The notes beneath the pieces are model-generated. The model searched no databases. It was given only the letters and a program-made list of their open reading frames with translations, and had not been told where the DNA came from. The translations under genes and the position numbers were made by a program. A DNA stretch of 64,000 nucleotides from Erigeron canadensis (taxonomy: Eukaryota > Streptophyta > Magnoliopsida > Asterales > Asteraceae): positions 8,370,735 through 8,434,734 of the forward strand of contig NC_057769.1 of the NCBI RefSeq assembly GCF_010389155.1, read 5' to 3'. This document shows positions 1 to 10,989 of the stretch, piece after piece (within the stretch, counting starts at the first letter, position 1; the number at the start of each line of letters is the position of its first letter).

Positions 1-64
1 TTCATTTCCACATTCGCAGCTTCAAGCCATTTGTCAGATTCCGGATCTGATAATGCAACATTGA
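1..64 (-). pseudogene. copia reverse transcriptase, N-terminal remnant
   Basis: The minus strand reads ALSDPESDKWLEAANVEM, which matches the start of the copia reverse transcriptase domain (typically EAL..PD..KWLEAM..EM). It continues past base 1. Only the beginning is visible, so its integrity cannot be judged. Confidence 0.75.
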
Positions 65-346
65 AATTAGGAGGTTATTCAAATCTCCTACTACGTGTTC
101 TCCAGACTCAATCATAAGATTTAACCTTTCATAAGCACGTATTGTCCTTGAGGACCTACGAACTGGAATCGCTTTATCTTCGACTTGTAGTTCACCTAGA
201 GATTCATCTCTTTGAACATTTCCCCCCCAAGTTGAAGATTTGCCAGTACTTATAGAAGTTGACTCATCTTCTTGAGTTTCATCAAGTTCAACAATCGTCC
301 CACTGTCCTCTTGAGATATGAGTCTCCTTTCAAGGAACTCAGCAAA

Positions 347-592
347 TCAAAAAATCTTTGACAATGTTTCAGGTAGGAAAGTAGAAGTAGTAACCCATCG
401 TTTCCTTTGGGTACCTACAAAGATGCACTTGACAGATCTGGATTCAAGTTTGTCAGGCGTGTCTCGTTTCACGAGTGCCTCACATCCCCAAACCTTTAAG
501 TAAGACAACTTAGGAACACTTTCCATGCCACAATTCATGCGGTGTCTTGTCAACCTTCTTGGTTGGAACCATATTGAGAATACATGCAACAA
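347..592 (-). pseudogene. copia integrase C-terminal fragment
   Basis: An 81-residue open stretch contains LSYLKVWGCEALVKRDTP and then DKLESRSVKCIFVGTQ. This is the conserved segment just after the integrase core of plant copia polyproteins (usually LSYLKVWGCEAFV... then CIFIGYP). The sequence before it, TPHELWHGK, is only recovered by changing frame, so the polyprotein is broken here. Confidence 0.8.
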
Positions 593-1054
593 TCTTTAGA
601 GCATAATCCCAAAATGAAATGGGAGAGTCTTAAGGATCATCGTTTATCTTACCATGTTCAACAAGGTTCGATTTCTCCTTTCACATATACCCTTATATAG
701 GAGTAAGCTCTTGGATAAATCCACAAGCTTTTAGATAATCCTTAAACTTTTGGCTTAAGTATTCTTCATCTCGATCCGAATAAAGAATCTTGATGTAACT
801 ATTGAGTTGATTCTCTACTTCACTTTTAAATTCATTGAATATTTCGAAGACTTCATGTTTATGTTTAAGCAATTAAACATAACCATAATGACTAAAATCA
901 TTCATAAAAATGGTGAAGTAGCTAGCCTTTCCATGACACATGCCTAAATGGGCTACATACACCTGAATGTATTAGTCCAAGTAATTCCTTAGCCCTCTCC
1001 GGTTTTATGGAGAAAAGCTATTCTTGTCATCTTGCCGAAACCACAAGGCATGCA

Positions 1055-1375
1055 TTTGTCAAATGATTCATCATTTGATTTAACGATCTCTTGTCAAATG
1101 ATTCATCATTTGATTTTAAAATCCCTTCAATTTGAAGTATGCACTTCTTGAAAACGACAACACATTTATCAAATGATTCATCATTTGATTTAAAGATCCC
1201 TTCATTATGAAGATTTCCAATGTGTTTCTTGCTAACGACAATCCCAAAAACACGCAATTTATCAAATGATTCATCATTTGATTGCAAGATCTCTTCATAA
1301 TGAAAATTTCCAATGCATTTCTTGCTAATGATAATGTCAAATCCATGCATTTATCAAATGGTTCATCATTTGATT
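1055..1375 (-). repeat. tandem copies of the integrase zinc-finger (HHCC) module
   Basis: The 20-base core CAAATGATTCATCATTTGAT recurs near 1060, 1096, 1170, 1262 and 1354 (the last with one mismatch), with spacing settling at about 92 bases. On the minus strand each unit translates roughly as KKHIGNLHNEGI followed by KSNDESFDKC. That is the H..GH...LH..G-(L)...SFD.C half of the copia gag-pre-integrase zinc-binding domain. The copy next to the integrase reads SFDKCMPCGFGKMT, giving the C..C..GKMT end. The module has been amplified about five times within the dead element. Confidence 0.7.
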
Positions 1376-3006
1376 GTAAGACACTGTCCCTTTGAAGTCT
1401 GTAAATGTCTTTCTTGACAAAATTAAACAAGATGACCATGTCAAAGATAATTAGAGTCCAAGTTAAACTTGACATACAATCATTTCATCAGTTGATCTAC
1501 TAGAAATGACGATATTCAAAAGGTAATCGAGAATCGATAATTGCATTCATGCAACTCCTAGAATTATGGGACTTACAACAACACTGTAAAGGGGTATTAA
1601 GTGTTTTGTAAACATGTTTCGTCCCATCTTATGCCACGGGTTAAGGTCTCACCTCTTAACTCGTTTTAAGTCGCCCAATTAAGAACATGTAAATAGTCCA
1701 CCGCTATCTCACAACGAGTGGTAATCTACCTTGAAGAGATACAATTCACCTACGTCTCACGTAGAGCAAAAAGCACTGGCAAGTGTTCTTAGCTAAGTGG
1801 GTGGCATTGACTTAACTTTAAATGGGTATTGCATTTGATGTGAATCAAAAGTTTATGTTTGAAGACTCATGCATAATCTTCGAAACATAATATTTAATAA
1901 AATCATTTGTTTAGTCTTAACAACACAAGAGAGCTCGGTAGCTCCATTTTAACGCACAAAGAAGCGCAAGAGCAAAGGTTTGCGATGGACGCGATTAAAA
2001 ACCCGCCCTTTTAGAAGGCTAGCGCACTCCGACTTATACTTCTCTTAGAGTTTGTTCAAATGGGTGAGCCGGTGTATCTCAAGGTTGCAAGACTCCAATT
2101 TTATTAATGAAATCTCTATTTCGATAGTTCTTAGTCAAGTTTATTTCAAAAACAATTTTTGCATCACCTTTATACAACTTATAAACTATACAAAAATTAA
2201 TAAACTTACTAATTTCCGAACTACTTAATCAAGTAACAAGTTAAGGTAGGTCACCTAAACATGGTCACTATAGTTCATGCATATGTTTAAACCCGGCTCC
2301 CCCTTCCGAAAAAGAGGACCACATGCATCAAGTTACCTTGATTGCGTAAGCCTTTAAACAAAATAACTAACAATTAGCACATAAACACATAAAACATGCT
2401 GACTGGAAATTTCCAGTAGCTTCACGACCAGTTTAAGCCTGTTTCTGCTCCGATTCAGCTTTCGACCAGAACTATAAAGTTGTAGCCCTATGAGTCGAAA
2501 ATCTACAGTCCGAATTTAGGCTTCTAACTCATTACCGATTAAAAGATATGAATTTTTTAGTAAACTGTCGCAAACCAGAAAATTTACACGAAAAATTCAC
2601 ATTGTCACATAATTTTCTAATAATCAACCCTAATTATTGGATCATCATGCTTTGAAAAAATATATCTCTATATATCCAGTAAAATCACAATGAATTTTGC
2701 ATGAATTTCTTGTGATTTTACTATTATTTAACATCTTTAAATAATCAAGATACACATAATCATGCAATTCATCACATAAATCATGTCAATTCACAATTCA
2801 AAACTTGCTTGAGGGTTTCAATCTCCATTGAATGAGGTTGAAATTTTAATTAAACAAAAACCTTAATTTTTATTTAATCAAGATCCGATTTAATTAATTA
2901 AAAATAAGAAAAACAACCTTTTAATTATTTAACAATTAATTAAAATCAACCAACTCTTAAACCCCCCTTCAAGTTTTGATCTTTGTAATTAATAGATCAC
3001 ATATGT

Positions 3007-3020
3007 GGCTCGTGATACCA
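3007..3020 (-). other. primer binding site of copia element I
   Basis: The minus strand reads TGGTATCACGAGCC directly after the 5' LTR (one base between). This resembles the initiator methionine tRNA-complementary site TGGTATCAGAGCC used by plant copia elements. Confidence 0.8.
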
Positions 3021-3021
3021 C

Positions 3022-3728
3022 TGTTAGAATATAAGCATATAATCATACATAATCACGAGTAAGCACAACGGAAGAAATCGAAACAAATATGCAATCAAAT
3101 TAATTAACAAAGAATTGAATTGAGTTGTGTACCTTATGCAAAGATCCAATAAAGATAATAATAATAAGATTATTATTAATGCTTAGGGTTTAAAGCAAAA
3201 CCCCTCTACGATTGCACACTAGACACCCCGAATAACGTATGCTAGTACCCCGATCACTAACCGAACAACCCTTTGTTACAAACCCTTAACTTGAAGTCGA
3301 AAACCCTTAAGAGAAAGAGAATTTCGGCCACTTCAAGAAAAAGAGAGAAGAGGAGAGAAAACTATGTGAAAAGAAAAGAATGAAAAACCTAGAATTAAGC
3401 TCTCTATTTATAGGGGATAATTGGGTTAAACATTACTTGGAAAATAAGCTAGACAAAGGCTTACAAAGCCTTGTTATGGTCGGCCCCCCTTAATCTTTAG
3501 GGCCCAAATCTATTTTTCAATTTTCACATTTTAATCCTCATCTTTAAATAATTAAATACAATTAACCCTTTAATTATGTTTAATTAATCATTTCGTGATC
3601 AAACTAATTAATATATTACTTTAATATATCAATGAATATTATCGAGTTACCGTGTCATTTCGTGTGACCCCGTAGGCTTAAACTATTCCCGGACATGCGA
3701 TTTATAATAAAATGATCACATTCCAACA
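3022..3728 (-). repeat. 5' LTR of copia element I
   Basis: A 707-bp LTR bounded by TG and CA; on the minus strand it starts TGTTGGAATGTGATC and ends TTCTAACA. The primer binding site follows. The flanking 5 bp outside the LTR is ACTTG (3729-3733); the matching duplication would lie beyond the window start. An internal TATA box supports promoter function. Confidence 0.85.
3405..3412 (-). promoter_or_regulatory. TATA box in LTR of copia element I
   Basis: TATAAATA on the minus strand, about 320 bp into the LTR, followed by GAGAGC; a normal position for the LTR promoter (U3/R boundary). Confidence 0.6.
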
Positions 3729-3812
3729 ACTTGTACGAGTGTGTGTTTAACTCCACAAGTACTACAACTATATATCTATGAGTCAAATTTACAATGTGTT
3801 GTGCGATGTTAT

Positions 3813-4297
3813 TGTTGGAACCACGTTAGTATGACCGTCACTGATCATGTATCATTCCTGATATGATAATTGACAATAACTGAAATCCCTATGTCTAGGT
3901 AAATATATGATGGGCGTATTTACTCTTAGAGACGTAGTATAGGGTTTCCCATTAGGTGATTGTAACTAAAAGGACTAATGGTACACACATTAAACACCAG
4001 AAGGGTTGAATGTGTAAATACTAAAGGGTTAAATGTGTAATTACTCTCATTATAAATAGAGGGTAATTAACCCTAAGTTAAGGTTAATCACACACACATA
4101 ATAAAACCCTAAATTCGTGTGTCTCTCCTCTCTAAATTCGTGCATCATGTTTCAGCCGAATTTATCATCCCATTATTACTCAATCACTTTGTTATGGGAA
4201 CCCGAAATCAATAGCAATTATGCTGTATGCTCTTACAGGTTCCACGGGACGATTGAGGATGTTTCATCACTCGAATCGAATCATGTTTATTCCAACA
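3813..4297 (+). repeat. 5' LTR of copia element II
   Basis: 485 bp, starts TGTTGGAACCACG and ends TTATTCCAACA. Compared with the 3' LTR it carries 23 extra bases lying between two copies of TAAATTCGTG near 4110-4140, so the length difference looks like gain or loss of one copy of a short direct repeat. Confidence 0.93.
4051..4059 (+). promoter_or_regulatory. TATA box in LTR of copia element II
   Basis: TATAAATAG, conserved in the 3' LTR copy, about 240 bp into the LTR. Expected site of the element's promoter. Confidence 0.6.
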
Positions 4298-4299
4298 TG

Positions 4300-4312
4300 T
4301 GGTATCAAAGCC
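4300..4312 (+). other. primer binding site of copia element II
   Basis: TGGTATCAAAGCC two bases after the 5' LTR, matching the plant initiator-methionine tRNA primer site with one change from TGGTATCAGAGCC. Confidence 0.88.
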
Positions 4313-4382
4313 TCGTTACGAGCTATAAGTCATGATTTGGTTCGAATTTGATGAATTTCAAGATCTTAAAAAATTGAAGAAG

Positions 4383-4570
4383 ACGAACTTCGTGCTGACG
4401 TCACACGAACTTCGTGCTGACGTCATCACGGACTAAAGCCTACTTCACGCTGATGTCATCCTCGCGCTGACGTCATCTTCATGCTGACGTCATCACGGAC
4501 TAATGTTTACTTCGCGCTGATGTCATCCTCGCGCTAACGTCATCTTCGTGCTGACGTCATCATGCCTTCT
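4383..4570 (+). repeat. array of TGACGTCA palindromes in the leader
   Basis: Exact TGACGTCA octamers at 4396, 4418, 4468, 4485 and 4552, each within a degenerate unit CTTCGTGCTGACGTCATCAC. Variants (TGATGTCA, TAACGTCA, later TTACGTCA) fill the gaps, and a looser version of the repeat continues to about 4920. The octamer is the classic binding site of bZIP factors (CRE / as-1-type, TGA factors). The array sits just downstream of the LTR promoter. Regulatory function is inference. Confidence 0.75.
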
Positions 4571-4920
4571 ACTTATGTTCACGCTTACGTCATCTTTGCG
4601 CTTATGTCCTCTTCGCGCTTATGTCATTTCACGAACTTCAGCTTAATTTCATACACGACTTACTGAAAACCCGTGCTTACGTCATCACGAATTTATGACT
4701 TCATCGTGCTTACATCATCACGGATTTATGACATCTTCGTGCTTACTATTCACGACTTAGATAATGTTTTCGTGCCTATGTCATCACGACTTACTGATGT
4801 CTTCGTGCTTACATTAGCACGAACTATTACTTAACTTCGTACTTACTTTATCATAAGTTATTACTTAAGTTCGTATTATACTGAAGACGATCTTAGCTGA
4901 TGAATGTGTTCGTGCTTACT

Positions 4921-6100
4921 ATTTTACCCTATAATTTTGTGGCTGAATTTGTCTCTAATTTTTCAAAAATAATTTTTTTCTGAGACATTTTTACCATAGC
5001 ACTTTAAAGGTAAAAATTTTTTGGATAATGAACACTAAGTATATTGATTCTGCCCCTTGGACCCCGCTCCTAGGGGCGCTGCCCCCGGACCCCCGTAATG
5101 TGTGGGGGCTTCGCACTAATGTACATGGTTTCATCATTTGTGCCCAAAGGTCAAATATGATTCTCATGGTGCGCTCTTTTCCTTTTGGATAATGAACACT
5201 AAGTATATTAATTCTGCCTAAAGGTGATTTAATACACTTTGTGTGCTAAAAGGAATATTTTTTCATGCATAAGATACACTATTCTTAATTTTGTGCCCAA
5301 AGGTCAAAAGATAAGCGTTGTGTCGCATGACCCTAATGCTCATGTGTACTTAGATATTAGTTACTTCTGCCCAAAGGTGATGTAAATCTAAGTAGAGCCT
5401 TATGTCAACTTATTGTTTTGGTGTTTACAATAGGTTATCTATCACTATCTTCATTAGTATAATGGTCTTAGTCTCATTACTTTAAGGAACATTACTTTAG
5501 CCTCTTACGTATTTAGGCATTACGTTAGTTCCATTACTTTTAAAGACATTACTTAATAAGCCTTAGATATCTAATTATAAGGAACATTATTATTAGCCCT
5601 TAGTTAAGTTTAGGCATTACTTTAGTTCCATTAGTTTTATAGATATTGCTTAGTCTGCCTTAGATAGCTAATTGTGTCACTATAATCTTATTGCCCTTTA
5701 ATTTTAGGCATTACTTCAATAATCTTCTATTACTTGTATCATAAATTGATATCCTCCTTATTTCCACTCTAGTACCTAACTTAGGCATTAAGTCGCCTAT
5801 TGATGCAAACTTTGCTTTATGAAAGGATTAATTACCTCTAACTCTGGAGATGCTAGACCTTGACTATGCCATTCGCCATAATGAACCCATTTGCTATTAC
5901 TGCTAACTTTTTCGCAGCTCAGAAAGCGAATTTTTTAAGAAAGTGGGAAAGGCAAATCACTTGCCACTAATGATGGTCAGGAACTTCATCAATCATAGTA
6001 TCTGAGGGAATGTATAAGGCGTATGCAAGTAGCTTAAATACAAAGGAAATAGCAGTATTTGTGAACACATAATGAATATGACTAACATGACTCATAAGTT
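4921..6100 (+). other. untranslated leader of copia element II
   Basis: No coding sense. Near 5050-5120 lies a C/G-rich patch (TGCCCCTTGGACCCCG and GGGCGCTGCCCCCGG) unlike its surroundings. Between 5130 and 5400 a phrase of the type TGCCCAAAGGTCAAA / TGCCCAAAGGTGAT recurs about five times. Between 5440 and 5760 a loose repeat built on TAGGCATTACTTTAGTTCCATTA recurs. Confidence 0.5.
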
Positions 6101-6129
6101 TAAGAGTCTTAAAATTAAAAGTCTTTGAT

Positions 6130-6330
6130 AATTTTCTTGTGCATTTTTTAATGACCTCATTGCATGCTCATTTTGACACCTTCAAAATTAACTTTAGCGC
6201 TATGAAGGATAAATGGTCGATGAGTGAACTAAATGCAATGTGTGTGCAAGAAAATGTTCGTCTTAAGTTGGGCCAACCTAAAGTGTTCACCTTACTACCA
6301 CTGCTAATTCCATTAAGAGGAAAGATATAA
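6130..6330 (+). pseudogene. copia gag remnant
   Basis: The open stretch reads FDTFKINFSAMKDKWSMSEL, then NAMCVQENVRLK. This resembles the plant copia gag segment F..FK..YN..K.KW....L..M.VQEE.RLK. There is no continuous gag frame either side. Confidence 0.6.
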
Positions 6331-6989
6331 CAGTAATAAGACTGCAAATTAAAGTTCAAAAGGCTAATCATGGTGCTTTTACCTCTAGTTTTAAGTCCTT
6401 GATGAGCAATCCTAACTGCAAATTCTCATTGTGCTCAGATTGTCTTAATTTCAAGGAATTGCTAGCTAAGAAAGGTAACTTATTTCATGTAATATTTGAT
6501 TCTTCTAAGTTTAATGTATCTTCTAATACATGTGTGAGTGATTCTAATTATATGGTTCATGTGATTAACTCAACATAAGGATTCCAAACAATTCAGAAGC
6601 TATCAAATGACCAAAGAAAGCTTAGAGTTGGAAGGGTTGATCTCTTATATGTCGAAACCATGGAGACTTATGATTTACATATAAACACTTGAAAGTGTAT
6701 TAGACTAGTGGATACCTTATGTGTACCGAGAATTTCTCGGAAACTTTGTATCTATTTCTCTAGTTTAAGACCTTGAAAGTTATGTAATAATTCATGGTTA
6801 CGACGAGATTGCCATTACTCATAATAATGAATTCCTTGGTCCTAGTTTCTTGAATGGATTGTTGTATAAGTTAGAACTAGATCATAATTTCTCACAGTCT
6901 TTGTTGTCTCCTAATATTGATGACATAACTAAAACAAAGACAAAATCGCCTAACTAATTAAGAGAATTACTCCATGTAGTGGCATAAAT

Positions 6990-7560
6990 ACCTTAGCCAC
7001 ATCTCACGAGTTTGCATGATACGACTCATAAAGGATGGAATATTACATTTGTGATTTTGAAACATGTATTCAATGGCATAAGGGATCAAGAAAGGAGCCA
7101 CTAGAAGTTCCAACTTGCTGGAAATAATTCACTCTGATGTTAGTGGCCCCTATCCCGCATCCATGCATCATTTATTAGAATCATTAACGATTATTCACAT
7201 TATATGCACCTATATTTGATCTGAACCCTTAGAGACTTTTATTGATCTTATAACTTTGGTTTTAAACCAAATTGATCATAAAATAAAAGTTGTGAGATCA
7301 GATAGAGGAGGTGAGTATTATGGTTGACATATTGATATTGGTTAAGCTCTTAATCCTTTCCATAACTTTTGAAAGGAACAAGACATAAGTAACCAATATA
7401 CCATGTTTGGTTCTCCTCAACGAAAGTCTGTTGCTAAAAGGAGAAATAGAACCTTAATAGACATGGTGAAAAGTATGTTTGTCAACACTAACTTACCTAC
7501 TTTCCTTTGGACTGAGGCCTTACGCACAGGTGTTCATATACTCAATAAGAGTTTCATTAG
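6990..7560 (+). pseudogene. copia integrase remnant
   Basis: In shifting frames one reads LLEIIHSDVSGPYPA (first catalytic Asp), IKVVRSDRGGEYYG (second Asp), FGSPQRKSVAKRRNRTL (normally TPQQNGVAERRNRTL, where the catalytic Glu of DDE is replaced by Lys in this copy), and FLWTEALRTGVHILNKS. Frameshifts and stops between them make it inactive. Confidence 0.8.
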
Positions 7561-7835
7561 AATCTGTCGTTAAGATTCCTGAACAGAAGGGAAACTGAGT
7601 CTAAAATATATGAACTTATGAGGTTGTTCTGCCAAAGCATAACTCTATAACCCTAACTTAAAGAAACTGAATCCTAAATCTTTTACCCGTTTCTTTATCG
7701 GTTATTAGTTTTACTGTCTTTCCTACACTACTAGCATTATTGACACGTAGCATGTCATATTTTTTTTTCGAGAACTAAGAGATCAATGGGAGCACGACAA
7801 ATCATAACTTAAGATTTGCAGGAAGTACAAGAAGC

Positions 7836-7850
7836 GGGGGGGGGGGGGGG
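7836..7850 (+). repeat. poly(G) run of 15 in copia element II
   Basis: Fifteen consecutive G between integrase and reverse transcriptase remnants. Such a run may be a true homopolymer or an assembly length error. Confidence 0.8.
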
Positions 7851-8189
7851 AAACCACTCGTCGGTTATTATTACTCCTCCGATAACTCCACTTGTACCCA
7901 ACGCTGCTCCTAATATCACTGATCCACCTTCTCTATCAGAATTCTAAACCTCCTAATACTAATGTTAAAACATCTTATTAATAATGCTAAAGCAAAGCAT
8001 CTTCTGTACTAAACCAAAAAATCAACTCAGGAGATCATCTAGGTCACGCAAGACAATAACTTTGATGTTTCATTATTTAACTGAAGTTGAGGACATTGGA
8101 AAGCTTACTGATCCTACCTCTTATTAAGAAGCTATTAATAGCGATCATGCCGCTTAGTGGAATGAAGCCATAATTTGAGAGCTTAATTC

Positions 8190-9620
8190 CATATAGCATA
8201 ATGATGTTTGGGACTTGGTTGAATTTCTTGAAGAATCCAAATCTATAAGTTGTGAGTGGATCTTCAAAACCAAATTAGACCCGAATGGAAACGTCAAACG
8301 CTATAAGGCCATAACCATTTGCGAAGGGCTTTACTCAAAAGGAAGGAATCAATTATCAAGAGACCTTATCTCCTGTCTCATAAAGATTCCTTAAGGATCA
8401 TCATGGCATTCGTATCTCATTATGATTTAGAGTTATATTAGATGGATGTCAAGACCACTTTCCTAAATGCAAACTTGCACTAAGAAGGATACATGTGAAC
8501 CTAAAGTTCCATAAAGTAAATAGCACATGATCTGCAAGTTGAATAAGTCCATATACGAGTTGAAGCAAGCATCACTAAAATGGTACGTAAAGCTTAATGA
8601 AGTCATAAGAGGACAAGACTTCCTAAGAAAATCAAGTGGATTAATGCACCTATCTCAAGATCAGCGGGAGTAAATTTACAATCCTTGTTTTGCACGTGGA
8701 TGATATACTTGCAAATAACAACTTGGATATGTTGCATGAGTCGAAGCGTTTACTTTTCGCAGAATGTCGACATAAAAGATCTCGGTGATGCCTTTAATGT
8801 CACAGGTATCGAAATACATCAGGATAGGCGTAATGATGTTCTAGTTCTTTCTCAAAAGACTTATATTGAACACATCTTAGAACGCAATAACTTGCAACAC
8901 TACACACCCACTATAGATCTATTAGTAAAAGGAAATGTATGTGATTGTTTCCAAAGTCCGAACATTGAGATTAAATAAAGGGCAAATCAGGATGATACCT
9001 TACTCATAAGTAGTTGAGAGCATTATGTACGCTCAGGTCTGTACACGTCTAGATATTGCTCATATTGCCGGTATGCTTGGGAGTTAAGTATATAATTCCG
9101 GATTAGCATATTGGAAAATGGCTAAAAAAAAAGGTTCTACGATATCTACAAAGGACCAAAGACTACATATTAACTTATAGGAGAGGTGACAACTTAGAAG
9201 TAGTGAGATGTTTTAATTCCAATAAGAAATCTACTTCTGAATGTATATTTATGATTAGCTGGCAAACCTATCTTTTGACGGAGTCATAAGTAGAAACTGA
9301 CTGCAACGTCTACCATGATGTCTGAACGTTCATAATTTCATGTCATGAGATGTTATTAAAGAACCTGGTCAGTGGACTCGAAAGTCGTCAACTTTATTAC
9401 CAGACCATTGAAGTTTTACTGTGATAACTCAGCTACCGTAATTTTTGAACAGTAACAGTTCAACTGGCGCTGAGATGTATCTTGATACAAAGTATCTGTT
9501 TGTAAACGGATTGAGGAAAATGTTCTTTGTATTGAGTACATAAGTACACATAATATGCTACTGGATCCAATGACCGAAGGTCTTCCTCCTAAAATCTTCG
9601 TAGGATACGTATCGAAGATG
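8190..9620 (+). pseudogene. copia reverse transcriptase / RNase H remnant
   Basis: Readable pieces in order: VWDLVEFLEESKSISCEWIF with KTKLDPNGNVKRYKA; YQETLSPVS; TILVLHVDDILANNNLDML at 8675-8730, where the usual YVDD active site reads HVDD (8693-8704); then, after a frameshift, DIKDLGDAFNVTGIEIHQDR; RLDIAHIAGMLGS; and an RNase H tail. The break between the HVDD segment and the following piece, and many stops, show it is dead. Confidence 0.85.
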
Positions 9621-9952
9621 AGGCTTACTTAAAGACATATTATGATAGCATGTTGTACTTATTGGTCATTATTATTATGTTAATTAAAATTTTCCTCCTT
9701 ATTCAGATTTTGTTTGTCTATTAGTTACACTTCGAGCTCATAATAGTGTAAAGACATTATGTAACAAAATTTGTCTTAGTCAATTGATCATTGCTTATTA
9801 GTTTTAAATTTGAGTCATAGTTTGACTAGTGGGGGTCCTGAGTTGATGTTCTTCTCTACGACTGTACTTATTGGCTATGATTTCGGTTTAAAACAAAATG
9901 AGTATTATTCCGGAACTTATTTGAATACTCATAGATAAATGATCACTTGGTC

Positions 9953-9963
9953 AAGTGGGAGAA
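9953..9963 (+). other. polypurine tract of copia element II
   Basis: AAGTGGGAGAA immediately before the 3' LTR, the normal site for priming plus-strand synthesis. Confidence 0.85.
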
Positions 9964-10425
9964 TGTTGGAACCACGTTAGTATGACCGTCACTGATCATG
10001 TATCATTCTTGATATGATAATTGACAATAACTGAAATCCCTATGTCTAGGTAAATATATGATGGACGTATTTACTCTTAGAGACGTAGTATAGGGTTTCC
10101 CATTAAGTGATTGTAACTAAGAGGACTAATGGTACACACATTAAACACCAGAAGGGTTGAATGTGTAAATACTAAAGGGTTAAATGTGTAATTACTCTCA
10201 TTATAAATAGAGGGTAATTAACCCTAAGTTAAGGTTAATCACACACACATAATAAAACCCTAAATTCGTGCATCATGTTTCAGCCGAATTTATCATCCCA
10301 TTATTACTCAATCACCTTGTTATGGGAACCCGAAATCAATAGCAATTATGCTTTATGCTCTTACAGGTTCCACGGGACGATTGGGGATGTTTCATCACTC
10401 GAATCGAATCATGTTTATTCCAACA
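9964..10425 (+). repeat. 3' LTR of copia element II
   Basis: 462 bp, TGTTGGAACCACG to TTATTCCAACA. By eye there are seven substitutions against the 5' LTR, so about 1.5 percent divergence. Immediately followed by the GTTAT duplication. Confidence 0.93.
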
Positions 10426-10535
10426 GTTATGTATATGTATATCGTGATGGTTTTAGTCTTTTAGAGGGTACATTACTAATCATGAGTCCGAAGTGAGCTT
10501 CTAGCTTTAAGCTGGTATTCTATTGCGTTTAGAAA

Positions 10536-10700
10536 AATAGTTGGCCACCAGTTGTCACTTTCTAAGAGCAACCTGGGTTCGAATCTTGCCAGAGGCAGAA
10601 TTGAATTTAAGTGGTTGAATTACCTTGACACTATCCCTGTTGGGGATTATGTGGGTATCAATTCGGTATATGGGATCAAACGGTTCCTATCAATCTACCG
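10536..10700 (+). mobile_element. tRNA-derived SINE, copy 1
   Basis: Starts near TAGTTGGCCACCAGTTG (A-box-like) and carries GGGTTCGAATCTTG (B box, positions about 10567-10580), then a body ending CAATCTACCG followed by a run of T. It is closely matched over about 165 bp by 26936-27100. Pol III boxes plus a T-rich tail fit a plant SINE; it is not a tRNA because no cloverleaf can be drawn. Confidence 0.65.
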
Positions 10701-10932
10701 TTTTTTTTTTCTTAGGTTGTGAGAACTCGATCAAAAATATTCTTATGAGACTGTAAACTTTTTTTGTGGTACGTACGTACATTATCAAAATGTCTTAGGT
10801 CAACTTTAGTCGTTAATACCATTCTCGATCGGTTTCAAAACTTTCATGATAATTTTTACAATAACCTTTGATACGGAATATTTTACCTTCAACTAACCGT
10901 GCATCTTTAATAATTTTAGTTTAAAACCCAAT

Positions 10933-10989
<57 letters not shown>

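Larger units (their letters stand above)
1..3021 (-). mobile_element. Ty1/copia element I, internal region (decayed, runs out of window)
   Basis: Read on the minus strand, the internal part follows the LTR at 3022-3728 and contains, in order, an amplified gag-pre-integrase zinc module, an integrase core remnant, an integrase C-terminal part, and the start of reverse transcriptase at the window edge. The order integrase before reverse transcriptase is the copia (Pseudoviridae-type) order. Integrase remnants include a stretch reading YSDRDEEYLSQKFKDY near 760-810, where the second catalytic Asp region lies. Several stops and frameshifts interrupt it. Most of 1500-3000, where gag should be, shows no coding sense. 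The other LTR lies outside the window. Confidence 0.85.
3808..10430 (+). mobile_element. complete copia element II with 5-bp target duplication
   Basis: The element proper is 3813-10425 (6613 bp). The direct repeat GTTAT at 3808-3812 and 10426-10430 is the target site duplication. LTRs, primer binding site and polypurine tract are all present. The LTRs differ by about seven substitutions over 462 aligned bases plus one 23-bp indel, so the insertion is recent. The interior keeps the order gag, integrase, reverse transcriptase, RNase H, but is full of stops and frameshifts. It cannot encode its own proteins and was probably mobilised by a related autonomous element. Confidence 0.93.

Noticed and set aside
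1055..1375. CRISPR-like array of a repeated 20-mer
   Set aside because: Spacing is uneven, the spacers are themselves similar, and the units translate into a copia zinc module; this is eukaryotic DNA.
5050..5125. GC-rich patch in the copia leader as a captured gene
   Set aside because: No frame stays open through it and similar CCCCTTGGACCCCG phrases are common in plant retrotransposon leaders.
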